The notes under the pieces were generated by a model. It made no database searches. It was given only the letters and a program-made list of their open reading frames with translations, and was not told the origin of the DNA. From contig CAYRFV010000119.1 of the NCBI GenBank assembly GCA_964423545.1, positions 1 through 15,576 on the forward strand: a stretch of 15,576 bases of DNA, written 5' to 3'. Below, piece after piece: positions 6,874 through 14,393 of the stretch. How positions within the stretch are numbered: the stretch's first letter is position 1; each line of letters opens with the position of its first letter. The position numbers and the translations under genes are program-made. The stretch comes from JALOOE01 sp964423545 (GTDB lineage: Bacteria > Chloroflexota > Anaerolineae > CG2-30-64-16).

Positions 6874-9345
6874 ATGGCAGACAACGAACAGCAAGAGATG
6901 GCGATTCCTCACGATCTGCCTGTGCTGCCGCTACGGGGTGTGGTGGTGTATCCCATGATGTGGCTGCCTCTGACCATCGGCCAGGAGCGTTCGATCCGCC
7001 TGGTGGATGACGCGCTGGCGGACAAAGATGGCCACCGGATCATTGGCCTGTTTGCTTCGCGCGATGCAGAGGTGGAGGAACCGACACCCGATCAGATCTT
7101 TCAGGTCGGCACGGCTGCCTTGGTGCATCGCATGTTGCGTGCGCCCGACGGCACGATCCGCCTGATCGTGCAGGGGCTGGAGCGCATTCGCATCGACAGC
7201 TACTACCAACAAGATCCGTATCTGCGGGCTCGCATTTCCGTGATTCCTGACGATGAAGCCGCCTCCCTCGAACAGGAGGCGTTGATGCGCACCACTCAAG
7301 AGCTCTTTCGCCGGTTGGTGGGGCTTGTCCCGCACATGCCCGAGGAGCTTGAAACTGCGGCGATCAATGCCACCAGTGCGCGCCAGCTTGCCTATCTCGT
7401 GGCCGCCAGCATCCGCATGGAGCCGATCCAGGCCCAGGAGATCCTGGAAATCGACGAGGTGCGTGAGAAACTGGTCCGGCTTAACTCGATTCTGACCAAG
7501 GAGTTGGAGGTCCTGGAACTCGGCAAGAAGATCCAGACCCAGGCGCAGGATGAGATGACCAAGATGCAGCGCGAGTACTTCCTGCGCGAGCAGCTCAAGG
7601 CCATTCAGAAGGAACTGGGCGAGTCGGACGAGCAGGAGGCGGAGATCCAGGAGTTCGAGCGGCGCATCGCCGCGGCTGGCATGCCTGAGGAAGCGGAGAA
7701 GGAAGCGCGTCGCGAACTCGATCGTATGCGCAAGATGCCGACTCAGGCTGCCGAGTACTCCGTGATCAAGACCTACCTGGACTGGATGGTCAGCCTGCCC
7801 TGGAGAATGACCACCGAGGACAACCTCGACATCTCTCACGCCCGGTTGGTGCTGGACGAGGATCACTACGGCCTGGAGAAGATCAAGGAGCGGATCCTGG
7901 AGTTTCTGGCCGTGCGCAAGCTGCGGCTGGAACGACGGGTGGACGAGGGAGGCGCGGCTGCAAGCTCAGTGGAGCAAAAGGACCTGATCCGTCGCGAACG
8001 CGAGGGGGTCATCCTCTGCTTTGTTGGGCCTCCGGGCACCGGCAAGACGTCGCTGGGCCGTTCCATCGCGCGTGCAATGGGCCGCAAATTCATCCGGTTA
8101 GCGCTGGGGGGCATCCGAGACGAGGCGGAGATTCGCGGCTTTCGCCGCACCTACATCGGCTCGATGCCTGGACGCGTGGTCCAGAGCCTTCGTCGCGCCG
8201 AGAGCCGCAATCCTGTATTCATGTTGGATGAGGTCGATAAGCTGGGCCGCGATTTTCGCGGCGACCCGTCATCTGCCCTGCTCGAGGTGCTCGACCCGGA
8301 GCAGAACGTCGAGTTCCGCGATCACTACCTGGATGTACCCTTCGATCTGAGTCAGGTCTTCTTCATCACCACGGCGAACTGGCTCGATCCGATCCCGCAG
8401 CCCCTCCTTGACCGCATGGAGGTCATCGAGCTGAGTTCGTACACCGAGGAGGAGAAGGTCAAGATCGCACAGGGCTACCTCGCGCCGCGGCAGGTCAAGG
8501 AGAACGGTCTGAAGGAGGACGAGGTCGTTTTCACCGAAGCGGCGTTGCGGCGGCTTGTGCGCGAGTACACGCGCGAGGCCGGGGTGCGCAACATGGAGCG
8601 CGAGATCGGCGCGGTGTGTCGCAAGGTGGCCACGAAGGTGGCAGAGAAGGGCGCGAGCGCAGTGCCGGTGCTCGTGGATGCCGCCGATCTGAATGGCTAT
8701 CTGGGGCGGCCCAAGTTCGTGTCCGAGGTGGCTGAGCGCGTGGAGATGGCAGGAGTGGCGACCGGGCTGGCGTGGACCCCGACCGGCGGCGACATCATGT
8801 TCTTCGAGGCGACGCGCATGCCCGGGAGCAAGGGCTTCACGCTGACAGGCCAGTTGGGCGACGTGATGAAGGAATCGGCCCAGGCTGCCCTGAGCTGGGT
8901 GCGCAGCCGGGCGAAGGACTATGACATCGATGACGAGATCTTCGCCAAGTCGGACATCCATCTGCACATCCCGGCCGGCGCGACGCCGAAGGATGGGCCC
9001 AGCGCAGGGGTGACGATGGCGACCGCCCTGCTCAGCTTGATGACGGGCCGGCCCGTCCGCAAAGATCTGGCAATGACCGGGGAGATCACGCTGCGCGGGC
9101 AGGTGTTGCCGGTCGGCGGCATCAAGGAGAAAGTGCTCGCGGCCAGTCGCAACGGCCTATGCACCGTCATCCTGCCCAAACGCAACGAATTCGACCTGGA
9201 GGATGTGCCTGCGGCTGTGCGTTCGGAGATGCACTTCATCTTTGCCGAACGGGTGGATGACGTGGTGAACGCCGCGCTCCTGCCCGCGCACGAGAACGGC
9301 GCCGAACCCGAACCGATCGGCGCAGCGGAGTTGGCGCCGGCTTGA
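6874..9345 (+). CDS. lon: ATP-dependent Lon protease
   Basis: An 823-residue LonA-type cytoplasmic protease that unfolds and degrades damaged and regulatory proteins. The domain order is complete. The LonN substrate-binding domain covers about residues 10-205 (LPVLPLRGVVVYP), followed by a coiled linker (QDEMTKMQREYFLREQLKAI). The AAA+ module has Walker A GPPGTGKT (K391) and Walker B FMLDEVDK (D452, E453). The serine protease domain has DGPSAG (S710) and GGIKEK (K753), the Ser-Lys dyad separated by 43 residues as in E. coli. A short acidic tail ends the protein. ATG is preceded by gagg at 6859-6862 in the 17-base gap after Hsp20, so translation and transcription are probably coupled. No frameshift or missing residue was seen. 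Confidence 0.98.
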   Translation: MADNEQQEMAIPHDLPVLPLRGVVVYPMMWLPLTIGQERSIRLVDDALADKDGHRIIGLFASRDAEVEEPTPDQIFQVGTAALVHRMLRAPDGTIRLIVQGLERIRIDSYYQQDPYLRARISVIPDDEAASLEQEALMRTTQELFRRLVGLVPHMPEELETAAINATSARQLAYLVAASIRMEPIQAQEILEIDEVREKLVRLNSILTKELEVLELGKKIQTQAQDEMTKMQREYFLREQLKAIQKELGESDEQEAEIQEFERRIAAAGMPEEAEKEARRELDRMRKMPTQAAEYSVIKTYLDWMVSLPWRMTTEDNLDISHARLVLDEDHYGLEKIKERILEFLAVRKLRLERRVDEGGAAASSVEQKDLIRREREGVILCFVGPPGTGKTSLGRSIARAMGRKFIRLALGGIRDEAEIRGFRRTYIGSMPGRVVQSLRRAESRNPVFMLDEVDKLGRDFRGDPSSALLEVLDPEQNVEFRDHYLDVPFDLSQVFFITTANWLDPIPQPLLDRMEVIELSSYTEEEKVKIAQGYLAPRQVKENGLKEDEVVFTEAALRRLVREYTREAGVRNMEREIGAVCRKVATKVAEKGASAVPVLVDAADLNGYLGRPKFVSEVAERVEMAGVATGLAWTPTGGDIMFFEATRMPGSKGFTLTGQLGDVMKESAQAALSWVRSRAKDYDIDDEIFAKSDIHLHIPAGATPKDGPSAGVTMATALLSLMTGRPVRKDLAMTGEITLRGQVLPVGGIKEKVLAASRNGLCTVILPKRNEFDLEDVPAAVRSEMHFIFAERVDDVVNAALLPAHENGAEPEPIGAAELAPA

Positions 9346-9353
9346 GCGGCGCC
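9333..9353 (+). terminator. GC-rich hairpin spanning the lon stop codon
   Basis: ggcgccg (9333-9339) and cggcgcc (9347-9353) form a perfect 7-bp stem with a 7-base loop containing the TGA. There is no clear U-run afterwards (ggtcgatgttccc), so it may terminate, protect the mRNA end or do neither. Confidence 0.4.
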
Positions 9354-9377
9354 GGTCGATGTTCCCTTCGTCGGATC

Positions 9378-9423
9378 GCTCCAGGCGTCGTGGGCGCGGC
9401 AACGCACTCGCGGCGCCTGGAGC
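9378..9423. repeat. 10-bp perfect inverted repeat downstream of lon
   Basis: gctccaggcg (9378-9387) pairs exactly with cgcctggagc (9414-9423) around a 26-base GC-rich interior that can also fold (cgcg at both sides). It lies in the 210 bases between the lon stop and the convergent GH3 remnant. The arrangement fits a shared bidirectional terminator or a structured 3' end, without a T-run. Confidence 0.45.
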
Positions 9424-9555
9424 TGTAGCCGCCCTATCGCGATACGCTAGACAAGAGAAGACGTCGCTGGACTGCTGGCCCAACGGGTGTCGCGTGAGGC
9501 GAGCTCCAACCACCGGGAAACGCCCGGCGCGTAGGTGTTCCCACCCGAAGCCAGC

Positions 9556-10541
9556 TCAGATCCTCGTATCTATGAACCCACAGAACGCATCCACCGGGCT
9601 GACCCCCTTGAACTCCGACTTGCCCAGCAGTTTCTCCACCAGGAGTTGCATCGTCACCTCGCGGCTGTCGTAGGTGTTGATGTAGCACTTCGCCTGTGGC
9701 GCGTCTGCCAGGTGGAAGGGGCGGTTGACCGACACGAAGATCGTCGGCAGCTCGTGCACATACCAGGGGATATCCGCGNNNNNNNNNNNNNNNNNNNNNN
9801 NNNNNNNNNNNNNNNNNNNNNNNNNNNNNNNNNNNNNNNNNNNNNNNNNNNNNNNNNNNNNNNNNNNNNNNNNNNNNNGTTGACCGACACGAAGATCGTC
9901 GGCAGCTCGTGCACATACCAGGGGATATCCGCGGTTCCCTTGGTCGCCGTCCAGTGAATGCGCTGCACGGGCTGGAAGAGGCCGGTCCCGTTCGCGATAT
10001 GGATGATCAGGTCATGCCGGCTGACGAAGTCAGCGATGCTGCTCTTGCCTGCGTAGATATTGCGCATGGCTTGCCCCCGTTCCTCGGGCGGCAGCTTTGC
10101 GAGCTTCTCCACGATCGACTCGAAGACGGTCACCTCGAAACCTGAGGAGCGCAGCGCTTCGGCAAGCACCTCCACCGGGGCGCGACCGCGACCGTGTCCC
10201 ATCATGGCTTCCACCGGGTTATCGGGGCCCTTCTGCGGCACGAGCAGCACTCGCGGCGTCTTTGCTGGGGAGATGGGCAGTGGCGAGTTGCCGACATTCT
10301 TCACCAGGGTGATCGCCCGGTCGGCCACCTCGCGAAACACCGCCTGGTTGGCTGGCAGGCCGATGGTCCGCAACGCGTCGCGGTGCGGAATGATCTCGTG
10401 CTTCGCCTTCTTGTGCAGGCCGAGGGAGGCCTTGACGCCCAGGATGCGGGTCAGGGCGTCCTGCAGGCGCGCCGCGCTGATGACCCCGTGTCTGTAGCCG
10501 TCCATCATGAAGCCAAAATCCTCTTGGAGCAATTCTATGGC
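9556..10541 (-). pseudogene. GH3 beta-N-acetylhexosaminidase-like gene, C-terminal remnant split by a spurious gap
   Basis: The minus-strand frame encodes the end of a glycoside hydrolase family 3 N-terminal domain (LQEDFGFMMDGYRHGVIS..RLQDALTRILGVKASLGLHK). It is followed by the GH3 C-terminal domain (FREVADRAITLVKNVGNSPLPI.....PRVLLVPQK) and the family-typical end GKSEFKGVSPVDAFCG. The 100-N gap and duplicated 55 bp break the frame as given. Removing 155 bases leaves 831 bases, exactly 277 codons including TGA at 9558-9556. The catalytic TIM barrel of about 350 residues is absent: an in-frame TGA lies at 10559-10557 and no start codon or promoter is evident. The enzyme cannot be active as shown. 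A misassembly at the 5' edge is the alternative to a true deletion. Confidence 0.75.
9724..9933. other. Assembly gap (100 N) flanked by identical 55-bp ends
   Basis: Positions 9779-9878 are exactly 100 N. The 55 bases before it (9724-9778) are identical to the 55 bases after it (9879-9933). Collapsing the two copies joins the GH3 reading frame without a shift. A fixed-length overlap equal to an odd k-mer is typical of two contig ends that should have been merged but were scaffolded with a placeholder gap. The real gap is therefore probably zero length. Confidence 0.92.
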
Positions 10542-10553
10542 GCAAGGTACAAT
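10524..10553 (+). promoter_or_regulatory. Putative promoter of the 3-hydroxyacyl-CoA dehydrogenase gene
   Basis: TTGGAG (10524-10529) and TACAAT (10548-10553) are separated by 18 bases; the transcript would start near 10560, about 52 bases before the ATG. The -35 box lies inside the GH3 remnant, overlapping its coding sequence. Confidence 0.5.
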
Positions 10554-10611
10554 CCGTCAAACATCGAGTTCCGGCCGGGGCGATCTCTTGCCCCCATTCT
10601 GCGAGGGAATC

Positions 10612-11559
10612 ATGACAGAGGAATCCGTTTCACGCGTTGCGGTGATCGGCGCCGGCCAGATGGGGCCGACACTCGCCGTCGTCACCACCCTGGCCGGTTG
10701 CGCCACCACGTTGATCGGGCGCAGCGCCGAGAGTGTCGCATCGGGCCGGGCCCACTTCGCTGCCGCGCTCGCCTTCATGGTTGAGACCGCCATCGTAACT
10801 GCGGATGAGGCCGCTGCGGCTGCCGGGCTGCTCGGCACGGCAACGGACCTTGCGCCGGCCGCTCAATCCGATCTGGTGATTGAGTCCATCATCGAGCATC
10901 TGCACACCAAGCAAGAGCTTTTCCGCACGCTGGACGACCTGTGTCCGCCGGAAGTCATGCTGGCCAGCAACACCTCCGGGTTGCGTATCACCGAGATTGC
11001 TGCTCTCATGCGCCGCCCCGAACGAGCCGTCACCACCCATTTCTGGAATCCCGGCCACCTGATGCCGCTTGTCGAGGTGATCCAGGGCGAGCGCACCGCA
11101 GAAGAGACGGTGCAGCGAGCCTGCCGCTTTCTGCTCCGCTGCAACAAGCGGCCCGTGATTGGGCGCAAGGATCTGCCCGGCCAGATCTGCAACCGGCTTC
11201 AGCAGGCGTTGCTGCGCGAGGCCATCTACATGGTGCAGGAGGGGATTGCCACCGCCGACGATGTAGAGGAGGCGCTCAAAGCCGGGGCGGGGCTGCGCTG
11301 GCCGGTCTATGGCCCCTTCGAGCATTCCGATGTCGTCGGGACCCGGCTTTCGCTGGCGGTTCAGACTGCGGTGCTGCCGAGCCTGTGCAACTCGACGGAG
11401 CCGGCGCAGCTGCTGTATGACATGTTGGACGCCGGTCGTCTCGGCATTCGCTCCGGCCAGGGCTTTCACGATTGGACTGCGCGCAGCGGGGATGACCTGC
11501 TGCGCCGCCGCGATCTCTGGCTGGCGGAACGCATGAAGGCGGATCGGGCCGCGAGATAA
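10612..11559 (+). CDS. 3-hydroxyacyl-CoA dehydrogenase family NAD-dependent oxidoreductase
   Basis: A 315-residue two-domain dehydrogenase. The N-terminal Rossmann domain has VAVIGAGQMG (GxGxxG at residues 13-18), DLVIESIIEHL..KQELF, LASNTSGLRITEIA and HFWNPGHLMPLVEVIQG (catalytic-type H143). The C-terminal helical 3HCDH domain has DLPGQICNRLQQALLREA and GLRWPVYGPFEHSD, ending near GQGFHDW. The HFWNP version is seen in carnitine dehydrogenase and L-gulonate 3-dehydrogenase-like relatives as well as acyl-CoA enzymes, so the substrate is open. The start ATG is chosen over an upstream extension because gaggga lies just before it and homology begins there. There is no beta-oxidation neighbour; it stands alone behind its own promoter. 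Confidence 0.88.
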   Translation: MTEESVSRVAVIGAGQMGPTLAVVTTLAGCATTLIGRSAESVASGRAHFAAALAFMVETAIVTADEAAAAAGLLGTATDLAPAAQSDLVIESIIEHLHTKQELFRTLDDLCPPEVMLASNTSGLRITEIAALMRRPERAVTTHFWNPGHLMPLVEVIQGERTAEETVQRACRFLLRCNKRPVIGRKDLPGQICNRLQQALLREAIYMVQEGIATADDVEEALKAGAGLRWPVYGPFEHSDVVGTRLSLAVQTAVLPSLCNSTEPAQLLYDMLDAGRLGIRSGQGFHDWTARSGDDLLRRRDLWLAERMKADRAAR

Positions 11560-11575
11560 GGTATCGCAGCGCGGC

Positions 11576-11605
11576 GAGGGGGCGCCGTCCAAGGTCGACC
11601 CCCTC
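11576..11605 (+). terminator. Hairpin after the dehydrogenase gene
   Basis: gaggggg (11576-11582) pairs with ccccctc (11599-11605) over a 16-base loop, starting 16 bases after the stop codon and followed by only a short tt. A moderate candidate for termination. Confidence 0.4.
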
Positions 11606-11715
11606 TTGGCGCGCTACCTCCATGCGAGTCGATGCTTGCGCGTCCAGCTCTCATCGAGAACGGAATGTGTCGCCCCGGCCCTGCCTCCAGGGGCCCGCCG
11701 CGGTGCGACCATCCT

Positions 11716-11880
11716 TCATCTTCCGGCCGGAACCGCGGCTGCACGCTCGTAAGCCGCGACAATGACCCCTTTCGAGCTGACGCGGCTCTCCGTCACCTTG
11801 AACGCCATCGGGATCGTGCCATCGGCAAACAACCGCTTTCCCGCGCCCAACGTGATCGGATAGATCATCAACCAGAAGTG
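11716..11880 (-). pseudogene. DHFR-family reductase (RibD C-terminal type), 3' fragment
   Basis: About 54 codons read FWLMIYPITLGAGKRLFADG, then IPMAFKVTESRVSSKGVIVAAYE, ending in TGA at 11718-11716. This matches the C-terminal end of small RibD_C/dihydrofolate-reductase-like proteins (YyaP/YwjB type, usually about 180-200 residues, with LMIYPVVLGSGKRLF). The NADPH-binding N-terminal two thirds are absent. At about 11877-11885 the sequence switches directly to IS3 transposase in another frame, so a rearrangement replaced the front of the gene. Not functional. Confidence 0.7.
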
Positions 11881-12035
11881 ACGACGTAACGCGAGAACCA
11901 GTCGATGACCGCCACCAGGTAGAGCCAACCGCCGTGCAGCCGAATGGAGGTGATGTCGATACCCCACACATGGTTGGGGTAAGCCGCCGTGACGTTGCGC
12001 AGCAGGTAAGGATAGACCGCCTGACTCCTTTTGGT
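11871..12035 (-). mobile_element. IS3-family transposase OrfB fragment
   Basis: One minus-strand frame reads SQAVYPYLLRNVTAAYPNHV, then WGIDITSIRLHGGWLYLVAV, then IDWFSRYVVTSG and stop. This is the start of the rve integrase domain of IS3-family OrfB: YPYLLR, N.VWGIDIT with the first catalytic Asp, GW.YLVAVIDW.SR. The second Asp and the Glu of the DDE triad are gone because the frame ends at the junction with the DHFR-family fragment. No terminal inverted repeats were identified. The element is dead debris, but it marks this zone as a past insertion site. Confidence 0.8.
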
Positions 12036-12074
12036 CACCGTCGCCAGAAAACCTGTTGTGTGCCAGCGATCCGC

Positions 12075-12158
12075 TTAAGCGATCCGACGTGGCAACTGCG
12101 CGTCCCGAGCGGACATCGCGGCCTGTCTGACCAGTTCAGCTTGAACCTGCGCATCCAT
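12075..12158 (-). CDS. Tiny ORF (27 residues) with a good ribosome binding site, function unknown
   Basis: ATG at 12158 is preceded by GGGAGG about 9 bases upstream (minus strand). It encodes MDAQVQAELVRQAAMSARDA followed by QLPRRIA and TAA. The stop lies in the same frame as the downstream IS3 transposase fragment, so this could be a broken, unrecognised upstream part of the same mobile gene rather than an independent peptide. No family was recognised. Confidence 0.2.
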   Translation of the reverse strand: MDAQVQAELVRQAAMSARDAQLPRRIA

Positions 12159-12246
12159 GTGGCGTACCTCCCAACGTATTGCCGTGACGCCACGTGCGGT
12201 TGCGCGCGTCCAGCGTCTGCCAAGCCCGGGTTTCTGCCTCGGCTGC

Positions 12247-13680
12247 TCAGAAATCGCCTACCACGAGCGCATCCGGCGTCGCCAGGCGCACCCCCTCGGC
12301 CGCCGCACGGGCCATCAGAGCCGGCGTGAAGCCGGCCTTCGCAAAGAGGGCGTACGATACCACCGGCCAGCGGCCTTCCGGGTCAACCAGCGGCGTCTTG
12401 CGCTGCAGGTCATCCAGGACGTCCGTACCCACCGGGTTGACCGACCACTTGCACTCGCCCAACAACAGCGCGCCGTCCGCGTCGCTGACCGCAACGACAT
12501 CCACTTCGGCTGCCCGATCCCACCAAGAGCCGACCCGCTCGGGCAGGAAGCCGAGTTGGTTGGCGCGCGCCAGTTGCGCGATGTGCGCCCGCGCCGCATC
12601 CTCAAAGGCGTAGCTGACGAACTGGTCGAAGGTCGGCCGCACGCGCTGCGCCAACACAGCATCGGCCAGGTCCAGATCGAGCGAGCCCTGGTTCGGATGC
12701 ACGTAACGGAACCAGAAGCGCAGGAAGGCATCGCTGATGCGGTAGATGCCGCGCTTGCTCTTGTCGGGGCGGTTCTCGGTCGCGGGCACGCTGCGCGTTA
12801 CAACGCGCAGGTCCTGCAGGATATCCAGGTAGCGGGCAGTGGTCGTGACCTCCCCGATCCGCGCCGCCAGGCTGATCTCGTTGAGCCGCGTCGCACCCTG
12901 GGCAATGGCGCGCAAGACGGAGAAGTAGTTGCGCGGCTCGCGCAGCTCTTCCATCAGCAGCAGTTGCGGTTCGCGGCGGAGCGTGCCCTGGCTGTCCAGG
13001 ATGTGGGCGCAGATGTTGGCGAAGATGTCGCCCCGACCGCAGTCGGCTTGGTCGGAGAACGCAGTCAGGTAATAGGGCATCCCGCCCACCACCGCCCAGG
13101 CTTCGATCTGCTGGATGGGCGTGTAGGCAGGAAAAAAGGCGGCCGCGGCGGGCAATTCCAGCGCCGGCAGCAGGTAACTGCCCGTGCGGCGGCCGTACAG
13201 CGGCGCCTGGTAGCCGAGGATCTCCCGCTCCATCAGCCCCACGTAGGAGCTGCAGAGGATCAGAAAGACCTGGGTGTTGCGCAAAGTCTCATCCCAGGTT
13301 TTCTGCAGCAACGAAGGGATGGCCTTGTTGCCACTGATCAGGTACGTGAATTCGTCGAGCACCACGATGGGGCGACCAGGTAGATCGGCCAAGGCGCGGA
13401 AGGCGGCTTCCCAGGAGGGCGCCTCCCACGGGGAGGGCGAGAAGCCGGCGGGCGCATCGGCATGGGTCAGGCGCCAAATGTCTTGCGAGAAGGCAGCGAG
13501 CTGGTCGAGATCGGAACTCAGCGTAGCGATGAAGAAGACGTGCGGTTTGTCCGCACAGAAGTGGCGCAGGAGCTCGGTCTTGCCGACGCGGCGCCGGCCG
13601 TAGAGCACGAACAGTTCGGCGTGACCTGAGCGGTAGCGGGCCTCCAGGTTAGCCAACTCAGCTTTGCGGTCAATAAACAC
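12247..13680 (-). CDS. AAA ATPase with C-terminal DUF234 / PD-(D/E)XK-like nuclease domain
   Basis: A 477-residue protein of the archaeal-type ATPase family. The N-terminal STAND/AAA-like domain begins with FIDRKAEL. Walker A is GRRRVGKTE (K34) and Walker B is IVVLDEF (D109, E110), followed by a sensor-like FLILCSSY and the family motif YGRRTGSY. The middle section (about 250-330) looks like a winged helix (LRAIAQGATRLNEISLAARIG). The C-terminal domain is DUF234-like: RISDAFLRFWFRYV, FE..AR, then EVDVV (D394) and GECKW (E409, K411), a PD-(D/E)XK arrangement. GTG start with GAGGAGG about 8 bases upstream. The cellular role of this family is not established; these genes are often in mobile regions, and transposase fragments lie on both sides here. 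It looks intact and is transcribed alone. Confidence 0.85.
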   Translation of the reverse strand: MFIDRKAELANLEARYRSGHAELFVLYGRRRVGKTELLRHFCADKPHVFFIATLSSDLDQLAAFSQDIWRLTHADAPAGFSPSPWEAPSWEAAFRALADLPGRPIVVLDEFTYLISGNKAIPSLLQKTWDETLRNTQVFLILCSSYVGLMEREILGYQAPLYGRRTGSYLLPALELPAAAAFFPAYTPIQQIEAWAVVGGMPYYLTAFSDQADCGRGDIFANICAHILDSQGTLRREPQLLLMEELREPRNYFSVLRAIAQGATRLNEISLAARIGEVTTTARYLDILQDLRVVTRSVPATENRPDKSKRGIYRISDAFLRFWFRYVHPNQGSLDLDLADAVLAQRVRPTFDQFVSYAFEDAARAHIAQLARANQLGFLPERVGSWWDRAAEVDVVAVSDADGALLLGECKWSVNPVGTDVLDDLQRKTPLVDPEGRWPVVSYALFAKAGFTPALMARAAAEGVRLATPDALVVGDF

Positions 13681-13715
13681 GGCGCGCCTCCTCTGGGGGC
13701 AGCAGAGGCTTTACG

Positions 13716-13755
13716 AATCGCGATTATTATAATCGTGATTTGTATCTTTGTCGAA
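13716..13755 (-). promoter_or_regulatory. ATPase promoter with 25-bp palindromic operator over the -10 box
   Basis: An 11-3-11 palindrome occupies 13716-13740 (aatcgcgatta, tta, taatcgtgatt) with one mismatched pair. The minus-strand -10 TATAAT (13731-13726) is at its centre and a -35-like TTCGAC (13755-13750) lies 18 bases upstream. The position means a dimeric repressor binding here would block transcription of the ATPase gene. A TATAAT also reads on the + strand (13728-13733). Confidence 0.6.
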
Positions 13756-13925
13756 TCGGCTGCGATAGGTTGGGTGGGCTCTGGTGCCGTTGCGACACGC
13801 GGCGACGCTATACAGAGTCGTGCGAAGCATACGATTATGTATAAAGGCCGAAACTCGCGCTACGTGTGGTGATTACCCATAAGTCCTTTGAGAGTTGAAT
13901 GGCTCTACCAACTGTGGCATGGTTA

Positions 13926-13940
13926 AGGTGTACCACACCT
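13926..13940. repeat. Short perfect inverted repeat
   Basis: aggtgt (13926-13931), spacer acc, acacct (13935-13940). It lies 25 bases upstream of the transposase-fragment start codon and could be a small operator or part of an element end. The rest of 13756-13925 is AT-richer than its surroundings and shows no gene. Confidence 0.35.
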
Positions 13941-13964
13941 AGACCGCCGATGGAGGATAGAGCC

Positions 13965-14165
13965 ATGTCCAGCATACGCGAAAAGGAAGCGCTTGCCAAC
14001 TTGCCGGCCGACGAACTACAGAATTCACTCAGTGCATTTATGGCGCCCGTGTTGGCCCACTTACCGGAGCAGCGGTTGCGGCAGGTGAGCCTGCGTGCGG
14101 TGCGCGGCATCTTGGCCGCCCAATCGCCCGTCCTGACGGAGATGGCGGTGTCTGACCCACTTTGA
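13965..14165 (+). pseudogene. Transposase N-terminal fragment (family uncertain)
   Basis: The ATG follows GGAGG (13952-13956) with good spacing. The 66 codons include EALANLPADELQNSLSAFMA, then HLPEQRLRQVSLRAVRGILA and AQSPVLTEMA, before ending in VSDPL. The pattern LPE.RLR.V..LAVRGIL..QSP..T.MA is what I recall from the start of long DDE transposases, which run past 400 residues. Here the similarity stops abruptly after EMA at about 14148, where a sequence of different composition begins (tgtctgaccc). Without a database search the family cannot be fixed, and a short complete protein cannot be excluded. Confidence 0.4.
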
Positions 14166-14238
14166 TTCCCTTTGTGACTTGGTGGAGAACCCAAAGTAGC
14201 GATGCCATTCGATCTCTGCACGTTCCCATTTGACGATG

Positions 14239-14284
14239 AGACTACTGGAGTCTTGGACACACCATCCGAGATGCCCAGTAGTCT
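14239..14284. repeat. 10-bp perfect inverted repeat in a gene-free stretch
   Basis: agactactgg (14239-14248) is the exact reverse complement of ccagtagtct (14275-14284), with a 26-base loop. It lies in the 320-base stretch 14166-14486 that has no convincing gene and whose first part is less GC-rich than the rest of the window. It may be a remnant of a mobile element end or a structured RNA; nothing else was recognised there. Confidence 0.4.
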
Positions 14285-14362
14285 GACGACATCCGGAAGG
14301 TACCTGACGGAAGGCCGTCTACATGTCCGCTCGCAACTACAGCAACCGCACACGTGAGGTGG

Positions 14363-14393
14363 CGCGGCGCCGCCGCCTTTCACCGCCGCCGCG
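14363..14393 (-). terminator. GC-rich stem-loop downstream of the lipase-like gene
   Basis: cgcggcg (14363-14369) and cgccgcg (14387-14393) form a perfect 7-bp stem around 17 bases, about 95 bases beyond the stop of the minus-strand hydrolase gene. There is no T-run, so it is only a weak candidate terminator. Confidence 0.25.

Noticed and set aside
9724..9933. 55-bp direct repeat as a genuine repeat or attachment-site pair
   Set aside because: The copies end exactly at a 100-N placeholder and collapsing them restores the GH3 frame, which fits an assembly overlap.
12157..13383. + strand ORF of 408 codons opposite the ATPase gene
   Set aside because: The minus-strand frame has clear Walker and nuclease motifs; the antisense product is rich in Arg/Gln/Val with no recognisable domain.
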